Positions 58,521 to 64,000 of a stretch of 64,000 nt of DNA are shown piece after piece. Source of the stretch: Clostridia bacterium (GTDB taxonomy: Bacteria; Bacillota; Clostridia; Christensenellales; CAG-314). Within the stretch, counting starts at the first letter, position 1, and the number at the start of each line of letters is the position of its first letter. Position numbers and translations under genes: made by a program. Under the pieces are notes generated by a model. The model ran no database searches. It was not told where the DNA came from and worked only from the letters and a program-made list of their open reading frames with translations. The stretch covers positions 14,789 to 78,788 of the forward strand of contig CAAGHL010000054.1 in NCBI GenBank assembly GCA_900769665.1. Direction: 5' to 3'.

Positions 58521-58562
58521 ATGTAACTAAAAATTTCATACGTATGTAAAAATTCGTTACAT
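58521..58562. repeat. Palindromic ATACGTAT element, copy 11
   Basis: ATGTAAC and GTTACAT arms pair perfectly, centre CATACGTATG. It sits 16 bp from the end of the convergent GH13 gene. Confidence 0.85.
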
Positions 58563-58578
58563 TTTTTGACGAAAAATA

Positions 58579-60255
58579 CTATTTTATCAACTTATATACG
58601 GCGGCTTCGTACGGGCGCAACGTGCAGTTTTGAAGAGTTTGCGGCGTATCGTCGTAGTTGGATGTTACAAATGTAAAACCTTGATTTGCAATCTCTTTCG
58701 GCACAGCAAATTTCACGTCCTTATCGGCGAAGTTTGCTACTACAAACAACGTACCGTATTGGCTTTCTCGTAGATAGCACATCAGTCGTTTGTCGTGTGG
58801 GTAGTAGTCCTTGTATGTGCCGTACACAAACGCCTTGTCGGCGTGTCGCAAGGCAATCAGCTTGCGGTAGTAGTTCAGTACGGAGTCGGGGACGTTTTCC
58901 TCGTCGGCGACGTTGGTGTTTACGTAGTCGGGGTTTACCTTCAACCATGTTGTTGCCCCGTCGGTAAAGCCTGCGTTGGCGGTGCTTGCCCATTGTACGG
59001 GTACACGTGCGTTGTCGCGCGAGCAATATGCAATGCGTTTCATTGCACCCTTTTTACCGAAGATTTTGCGCATTGTTTCAAAACTGCGCAACGACTCCAC
59101 GTCTTGGTAGTCGGCAAGGTTTTGCATGCGCGGCGATGTAGTGCCTATTTCCTGCCCTTGGTACACAAACGGCGTTCCGCTCAGCGTCATCAGCACGGTG
59201 GCAAGCATTTTTGCCCCTTGCTTGGTGTGGCTTGTTGCCGAGCAATACCGCCCGACAATGCGCGCTTGGTCGTGGTTTTCCCAATACAGCGTGTTCCAAG
59301 CTTTGCCGTACATGCCTTGTTGCCAAGTGCGTATGGTTGTTTTAAGTTGCACAAGGTTAAACGGCTTTACAAGTTGCTTTATGCCGAAGTGGTTGTCCGC
59401 CGACATGTGGTCGAAGGCAAATATCGTGTCTAGGTATGTGTTGCCCTCGGTGGTGTAACGCAACGCTTTTGGTACGTCGATAAACACGCTTTCGCCCACA
59501 GTAAATGCGTCGTACTGCGCCAGCACGCTTTGTAGCTCGCTAAGGTAGCTTTCCATGCGCGGTCCGTCGATAAAGTGCTCGCTGCCGCGTATTGCAATGG
59601 TGGGTTTGCCGTCGGGCAGTCCGTCGGTTTTGTCTAACAGGGTAATTACGTCGCAACGGAAGCCGTCCACGCCCTTGTCCAGCCAAAACCGAAGTATGGA
59701 TTTGATCTCTTCCATCACCTTGGGGTTGTGGTAGTTTAGGTCGGGTTGATTTTTGTCAAACAAATGTAGGTAGTATTGGTCGGTGGTTTGATCGTACTGC
59801 CACGCACTCCCAAGGAAAAAGCTTGTCCAATTGTTTGGAGGCTTTTTGCCGTTTTTGCCCTTGCCGTCCGCCCAATAGTAGTAGTCGCGGTAGGGGTTGT
59901 CCTTGCTTTTTCGCGCCTCGACAAACCATTTGTGTTTGTCGCTTGTGTGGTTTATTACAAGGTCCATCACCACGCGGATGTTGCGGTCGTGTAGCAAGCG
60001 TACCATTTCGTCAAATTGCTCCATGGTGCCGTACTCGGGGTTGATTGCCTTGTAGTCGGATATGTCGTAGCCGAAGTCTGCGTTGGGGCTTGCGTACAGC
60101 GGACTGAACCAAATTGCGTCTATGCCGAGTGAGGCAAGGTAGTCCACTTTGCTTATTATCCCGGCAATGTCGCCAATGCCGTCGCCGTTGCCGTCCTTGA
60201 AGCTACGCGGATATATTTGGTAAAATACGGCTTCTTTGTACCATTTGTTTTGCAT
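58579..60255 (-). CDS. GH13 alpha-glucosidase / oligo-1,6-glucosidase
   Basis: This cytoplasmic TIM-barrel enzyme (558 residues) hydrolyses alpha-glucosidic bonds at non-reducing ends. KEAVFYQIYPRSFKDGNGDGIGD and DLVINHTSD are family blocks; the catalytic residues are Asp202 (GFRCDV), Glu255 (FTVGES) and Asp329 (ENHDQ). The ATG at 60255 follows AAAGGAG; 39 extra residues upstream in frame do not match. It is alone on the minus strand. Val after the nucleophile motif (DVI) is typical of alpha-1,4/1,6-active members, but specificity is not certain. Confidence 0.95.
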   Translation of the reverse strand: MQNKWYKEAVFYQIYPRSFKDGNGDGIGDIAGIISKVDYLASLGIDAIWFSPLYASPNADFGYDISDYKAINPEYGTMEQFDEMVRLLHDRNIRVVMDLVINHTSDKHKWFVEARKSKDNPYRDYYYWADGKGKNGKKPPNNWTSFFLGSAWQYDQTTDQYYLHLFDKNQPDLNYHNPKVMEEIKSILRFWLDKGVDGFRCDVITLLDKTDGLPDGKPTIAIRGSEHFIDGPRMESYLSELQSVLAQYDAFTVGESVFIDVPKALRYTTEGNTYLDTIFAFDHMSADNHFGIKQLVKPFNLVQLKTTIRTWQQGMYGKAWNTLYWENHDQARIVGRYCSATSHTKQGAKMLATVLMTLSGTPFVYQGQEIGTTSPRMQNLADYQDVESLRSFETMRKIFGKKGAMKRIAYCSRDNARVPVQWASTANAGFTDGATTWLKVNPDYVNTNVADEENVPDSVLNYYRKLIALRHADKAFVYGTYKDYYPHDKRLMCYLRESQYGTLFVVANFADKDVKFAVPKEIANQGFTFVTSNYDDTPQTLQNCTLRPYEAAVYKLIK

Positions 60256-60666
60256 GGTGTTTGCTCCTTTTTGTGTGTGGCGGTGCGCCGTACACGTTGT
60301 TTCGGTACAATTATACAATCTTTTGTCGCACATTGCAATAGGGCGCGGAAATTTGGCAGGATTTTTTGACAATGCGGCGGTGTTTGATAAATGTCTGCCA
60401 AACTTTCCGCAACTGCTTGCCTACTACAATGCCGCAATCCAAACCGCCCCTCGCCCCGTGCAACGTTTGTGGCAAGATATGTATTTCGCAGGCACTAAGC
60501 CCCACGCAAAAGCAACTCGCCAAACAATGGTGCGTTACGGAAAAGTATGTGCAGATACTAAAAAGCGGTTGTTGATAACAATTTTGAATATCGACAATAT
60601 CGACAATAACGTATAGGTTCAGTCATCGTGTGAAGTCCCGACAATGCAATAATTAGTACAATTTAC

Positions 60667-60688
60667 ACATTTATTAGTGAGTAAATGT
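60667..60688. promoter_or_regulatory. Inverted repeat upstream of the glycan operon promoter
   Basis: ACATTTA (60667-60673) and TAAATGT (60682-60688) flank TTAGTGAG, 24 bp before the -35 box. It is a candidate operator for a sugar-responsive regulator. Evidence is the repeat and position only. Confidence 0.4.
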
Positions 60689-60711
60689 TACATATTGCAA
60701 ATTTATTTGTA

Positions 60712-60740
60712 TTGACAAATGGATAAAAATTTAGTATTGT
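60712..60740 (+). promoter_or_regulatory. Promoter of the membrane protein-GH29-GH130 operon
   Basis: A perfect TTGACA (60712-60717), 17 bp, TATTGT (60735-60740). Confidence 0.75.
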
Positions 60741-60767
60741 ATATGGGAGTTAATAAGGGGTGTGGCG

Positions 60768-61610
60768 ATGGATAACAACGACCGTTTTAGGCGACCGTCC
60801 GACGGACGATTGCCCCACAACAGAAAGGAGCTTTTTTTTAATATACTGAGGTGGCGGTTTACCTACTTGCTTGCCATCGGTTTGTTGTCGCTCGCTTTTT
60901 TGTTGCCGGACATTGCCGCACTTACCTACAACGATATTGCGGCTTCGGTAATTTCGCAAAGCGGTGAAGACGTTGCCTCAAAAATCGTTACCCTTCGGTT
61001 GCAAACGTCGCTGTTGCAGATTATTTGTTACATTGTGTTGTTTTTCGGCGCAAGCGGAGTGTTTTATTTGCTTCGTCAACTTGCATGGGATGATCCGACG
61101 TCAATCTTTTCGGGTTGGTGGCAAGGGGTGAAACAGAATTGGAAACATTACACGTTTTTAGGCGTTTGCGTAGGTATCCTTAACGTGCTAAATACCTTTG
61201 CCGAAGTGCTGCTGCACGGATTTGTCAAGTACGTTCCGCGTGCTTTGTTTGTGCTGGTTGTCGTGCCTGTTTTGTTGTATGCGGCAATTTTGGACGTTGT
61301 ATATATTAAGAAATTAGGCAATCTTCTGTCCGGCGCTGCAACGCTTTATTTCAAAACATTGCCGATAACGCTGTTGTTTGCATTGCTTGTCATTGCGCCG
61401 ACTTTGTTGCTGTTTGTGCCGAAATTTACTATACGTTACGCGATTTTGGCTACATGGGTGGTGGTTGTCCTGCCGATTGTATTGTATGGCTGGACGTTGT
61501 ACGCCATAGACAAGTTGGATAAGTTTATCAACAAGGAGCACTATCCCGAAATATACAACAAAGGTGTTTACGTTGACAAAGCTTCGAGCAAGGAAGATAC
61601 GGAGGAATAG
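60768..61610 (+). CDS. Polytopic membrane protein, DUF624/YesL-like
   Basis: The 280-residue protein has six hydrophobic segments after a basic N terminus (NDRFRRPSDGRLPHNRKE) and an acidic C-terminal tail. The pattern resembles YesL/DUF624 proteins, which often sit in sugar-use operons. AAGGGG lies seven bases before the ATG at 60768; a GTG six bases earlier is too close to that site. The fucosidase gene starts on the very next base after its stop. Its role in the operon is unknown; a transport or sensing helper is possible. Confidence 0.75.
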   Translation: MDNNDRFRRPSDGRLPHNRKELFFNILRWRFTYLLAIGLLSLAFLLPDIAALTYNDIAASVISQSGEDVASKIVTLRLQTSLLQIICYIVLFFGASGVFYLLRQLAWDDPTSIFSGWWQGVKQNWKHYTFLGVCVGILNVLNTFAEVLLHGFVKYVPRALFVLVVVPVLLYAAILDVVYIKKLGNLLSGAATLYFKTLPITLLFALLVIAPTLLLFVPKFTIRYAILATWVVVVLPIVLYGWTLYAIDKLDKFINKEHYPEIYNKGVYVDKASSKEDTEE

Positions 61611-62819
61611 ATGACAAATTACGAATATATAAAAGATTTCCGAAAGCTTGGTTTGGGACTGTTTGTGCATTTCGGATTGTACAGTGTTGTAGGTAAAGGC
61701 GAGTGGTTCGCTTACAATTTGCGTGGCGAAGCCAAACAACAATACGAACAGACTTCAAACAAATTTATTGTGGACGAAAATTGGGCGCAAAAACTTGTAG
61801 CAACGGCAAAATCAGCAGGTGCAAAGTACATTTCTTTGACGACGCGTCACCATGACGGTTTTAGTCTTTTTGATACTTGCGGCTTGTCGGAATTCGATTC
61901 GCCGCACTCTGCAAACGGGCGCGACCTCGTTGCGGAGTTTGTAAAAGCTTGTAATGCCGAAAAAATCGTGCCGTTTTTCTACCATACGCTTATCGATTGG
62001 CACAATGCCGACTACAAAAACGATTTTGTCGCATACGTCGATTACCTCGTCGCAAGCGTTGAGTTGTTGTGCAAAAACTATGGAAAAATAGGCGGTTTTT
62101 GGTTTGACGGATTTTGGGATAAACCCGACGCCGATTGGCAATTTGACCGCCTGTACGGAACGATTCGCAATTATCAGCCTACTGCGATGATAATCAACAA
62201 TACGGGGCTAAACGCACTTGGACAAGTGTCGCACAAAGAAATCGACAGCGTAACATTCGAGCGCGGCAAACCGTGTTTTGTCGATTGTTCTGACAAGCCG
62301 CGTGCCGGCGAAATGTGCGAAGGATTGACCGATCACTGGGGATACGCCGAACGTGATATTTGCGTCAAATCGACTAAGCAAGTTGTTGAAACCTATGTGG
62401 ATTGTCGCAGATTCGGCTGCAATTTGCTGATTAACACAGGGTTGCAGGGCGACGGTACGGTTTCACCTCTCGAAGAACGCACGCTGGCAAATATCGGGAA
62501 GTGGATCGGTTACACGGGCGAGTTTCTGTACAATGCAACCCCTGCAAAGTTTACTGCCGACGGAGCCGACGTCTTTGCCGACGGAGCCGATTGCTACGTT
62601 GTCGTAAAAGACGTTCCTATGGAATCCAACGTAAACGTTACCCGCATCGGAAACGATAAGCGAACGGTAAGACTGAATACAGATTGCAAGATAAGTCATG
62701 CCGAGTGGCTGGATAACGGAAAAGAAGCGGAACACGACGGCAACTCGATTGTAGTCGCTCCGTTCGATTACGGTACAAGTCTTGGTTGCCGTGTGGCAAA
62801 GGTGGCGTTAGTTAAATGA
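61611..62819 (+). CDS. GH29 alpha-L-fucosidase
   Basis: The 402-residue enzyme has LGLGLFVHFGLYSVVGKGEW, the RHHDGF motif and GGFWFDGFWD with nucleophile Asp166, the signature of retaining GH29 fucosidases, followed by a small C-terminal beta domain. No signal peptide is present, so it acts on imported oligosaccharides. It starts directly after the membrane protein stop with GGAGGAA inside that gene, so translation is coupled. With the GH130 gene it suggests use of fucosylated, mannose-containing glycans. Confidence 0.93.
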   Translation: MTNYEYIKDFRKLGLGLFVHFGLYSVVGKGEWFAYNLRGEAKQQYEQTSNKFIVDENWAQKLVATAKSAGAKYISLTTRHHDGFSLFDTCGLSEFDSPHSANGRDLVAEFVKACNAEKIVPFFYHTLIDWHNADYKNDFVAYVDYLVASVELLCKNYGKIGGFWFDGFWDKPDADWQFDRLYGTIRNYQPTAMIINNTGLNALGQVSHKEIDSVTFERGKPCFVDCSDKPRAGEMCEGLTDHWGYAERDICVKSTKQVVETYVDCRRFGCNLLINTGLQGDGTVSPLEERTLANIGKWIGYTGEFLYNATPAKFTADGADVFADGADCYVVVKDVPMESNVNVTRIGNDKRTVRLNTDCKISHAEWLDNGKEAEHDGNSIVVAPFDYGTSLGCRVAKVALVK

Positions 62820-62874
62820 GATTGCATTGTCGACAACAATATAGCGTAGTGTACAAAGGATAAAACGATGGAAT

Positions 62875-63912
62875 ATGAAACTTACAAAATATAACGGTAA
62901 CCCTATACTGAAACCAAATCCCGACAACGTCTGGGAAGAGCGTTGCGTGCTTAATCCCGCGGTGGTGTACGACGAGACGAAAAGCAAGTTTGTCATGCTT
63001 TATCGAGCGGCAGGCAACGATGTGCGCCATCAAATCAAACTCGGACTTGCCGAAAGCGATGACGGCGTTCATTTTACACGAATGTCCGATCAAGCGGTGT
63101 TTACCGGTAGCCACGAAGAACCCGACGGCGGTTGTGTGGAAGATCCTCGGCTTGTAAGTCTCGGCGATATGTATTATCTCACTTATGCGGCTCGGGCATA
63201 TGCCCCGGGGCGGTATTGGTTGGAACCATACGTTGAGGGCGTTACAAAAGCACCAAGATACCTCGACGAAACCGATTTGCTAGGTGACGAAGTGCCGTAC
63301 TTTGCAAAGGAAAATATTACGGTAAGTTACCTTGCGGCAACCAAAGACTTCCGTGTATACAAAAAATTCGGACGTATTACCGAAGCGACGGTGGACGACC
63401 GCGACGTGTATTTGTTCCCCGAAAAAGTTGGCGGAAAGTACGTCATGATTTCCCGTCCCAAGTTCAAAAATGCAGGCGTGTTCATGCCGTCGATATGGAT
63501 TTCCTTCGGCGACGACTTGATAGAATACGGCAAGCCGCAACTACTTATGACCGGCGAGCAATGGTGGGAAACGCAACGCATCGGTGGCGGCACGCCCCCT
63601 ATCAAGACCGACAAGGGATGGTTTATGCTGTACCACGGCGTTGACGACAAGGGCGTTTATCGTGTGGGCGCGGTACTGCTTGACTTAATCAACCCTGCAA
63701 AAATTGTGGCGCGTACCAAGGATTACATCATGGAACCCGACCAAGATTTCGAGTTGCAAGGTATCTACGAGGGGTGCGTATTCCCGACGGGTGCAGTGGT
63801 CAAGGACGGCACTTTGTACGTTTACTACGGTTGCGCCGATATGTACATAGGGCTTGCGACATGCGATTTCGCCACTTTGATTGACTACTTGTACAACGAG
63901 TGCAAATTGTAA
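62875..63912 (+). CDS. GH130 beta-mannoside phosphorylase-type enzyme
   Basis: The 345-residue five-bladed propeller protein has the GH130 landmarks YNGNPILKPNP, GGCVEDPR with catalytic Asp90, and GGGTPPIKTDKGWFMLYHGV. GH130 enzymes split beta-mannosides with phosphate, releasing mannose 1-phosphate; some are hydrolases. No signal peptide is seen. AAAGGA at 62855-62860 is 14 bases from this ATG but seven from an out-of-frame ATG (62868) that opens an 8-codon frame overlapping the start, which may affect initiation. Confidence 0.93.
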   Translation: MKLTKYNGNPILKPNPDNVWEERCVLNPAVVYDETKSKFVMLYRAAGNDVRHQIKLGLAESDDGVHFTRMSDQAVFTGSHEEPDGGCVEDPRLVSLGDMYYLTYAARAYAPGRYWLEPYVEGVTKAPRYLDETDLLGDEVPYFAKENITVSYLAATKDFRVYKKFGRITEATVDDRDVYLFPEKVGGKYVMISRPKFKNAGVFMPSIWISFGDDLIEYGKPQLLMTGEQWWETQRIGGGTPPIKTDKGWFMLYHGVDDKGVYRVGAVLLDLINPAKIVARTKDYIMEPDQDFELQGIYEGCVFPTGAVVKDGTLYVYYGCADMYIGLATCDFATLIDYLYNECKL

Positions 63913-63914
63913 AA

Positions 63915-63956
63915 ATGTAAAGGAAAAGTCGATACGTAGGGTTAATTTGGCTATCA
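63915..63956. repeat. Palindromic ATACGTAT element, copy 12 (half disrupted)
   Basis: The left half ATGTAAAGGAAAAGTCG and ATACGTA match the family. The right half is replaced by a reverse copy of another repeat (63937-63963), which seems to have joined inside the element. It begins two bases after the GH130 stop. Confidence 0.65.
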
Positions 63957-63963
63957 CTAATAA
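63937..63963 (-). repeat. Partial copy of the dispersed repeat of 28336-28388
   Basis: On the minus strand the stretch reads TTATTAGTGATAGCC then AAATTAACCCTA, matching 28362-28388 at most positions. Confidence 0.65.
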
Positions 63964-63971
63964 TTTTTGCG

Positions 63972-63988
63972 CGACCTAACGTCGACGA
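63972..63988. repeat. 17-bp exact match to the MITE-like element at 7350-7366
   Basis: CGACCTAACGTCGACGA occurs at both places. The window ends here, so the rest of the element is unseen. Confidence 0.6.
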
Positions 63989-64000
63989 AAAAGGGGAACA

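Larger units (their letters stand above)
60256..60767. other. 512-bp divergent gap
   Basis: It separates the GH13 gene from the divergent membrane protein operon. A promoter lies at 60712-60740 and an inverted repeat ACATTTA/TAAATGT near 60667-60688 could be an operator. A 69-126 codon open frame on the plus strand (60236-60616) has no ribosome-binding site or family resemblance and is not called. Confidence 0.55.

Noticed and set aside
60236..60616. 126-codon plus-strand frame in the divergent gap
   Set aside because: No ribosome-binding site, no recognisable sequence, and the first part overlaps the GH13 start.

Overview
The window carries a typical Firmicutes (Clostridia-like) chromosome segment. 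Gene order is low-GC Gram-positive in character (clpP-clpX-lon-engB, rimM-trmD-rbgA-rnhB-yraN, TrmR next to a U32 protease-family protein, RNase J, DegV, LytTR two-component system). Shine-Dalgarno sites are mostly AGGAG-like, promoters have the form TTGNNN-N17-TAYAAT, often with an extended TG, and lipoproteins have LAAC-type lipoboxes. The glycosidases and the BMP nucleoside transporter suggest an animal-gut or other carbohydrate-rich habitat. I cannot name a genus from sequence alone.

Layout. 1-5.1 kb: protein quality control and ribosome assembly (clpP end, clpX, lon, engB). 5.2-7.0 kb: ECF transporter S component and type III pantothenate kinase. 7.0-16.5 kb: DNA repair and replication (uvrB, uvrA, polA) plus coaE, separated by repeat-rich gaps. 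16.7-18.5 kb: cation/proton antiporter and a 57-residue acidic protein. 19.0-26.3 kb: nucleoside ABC transporter (lipoprotein, ATPase, two permeases), pyrimidine-nucleoside phosphorylase and a peptidase E-like protein. 26.6-31.2 kb: cysE, degV, a small membrane-anchored protein, and a minus-strand acyltransferase/glycosyltransferase pair. 31.5-36.1 kb: RNase J and a tRNA wobble-uridine modification pair. 36.2-38.8 kb: minus-strand asd-dapA-dapB (lysine/diaminopimelate). 39.0-44.1 kb: a membrane protein, a methyltransferase and the rimM-trmD-rbgA-rnhB-yraN block. 44.3-46.3 kb: tRNA-Ser(GCU) followed by a decayed accessory island (serine recombinase tail, surface-protein fragment, truncated regulator). 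46.6-64 kb: LytTR response regulator and sensor kinase, a 1031-residue repeat lipoprotein, a membrane-anchored permuted GH3 enzyme, ZIP transporter, a methyltransferase/serine-hydrolase fusion, an MGMT-like protein, GH13, and a membrane protein-GH29-GH130 set that would suit fucosylated, mannose-containing glycans.

The most unusual signal is not a gene. A 42-bp palindromic element with a fixed ATACGTAT core occurs twelve times, always between genes. All copies align without gaps, and the outer arms change together so that pairing is largely kept. One copy is nested inside 22-bp perfect inverted repeats. Other repeat families fill the gaps around uvrB, uvrA, the BMP operon and degV. A second notable signal is a pair of direct repeats placed just upstream of the -35 box of the lipoprotein gene that follows the LytTR system, as expected for a LytTR-controlled promoter.
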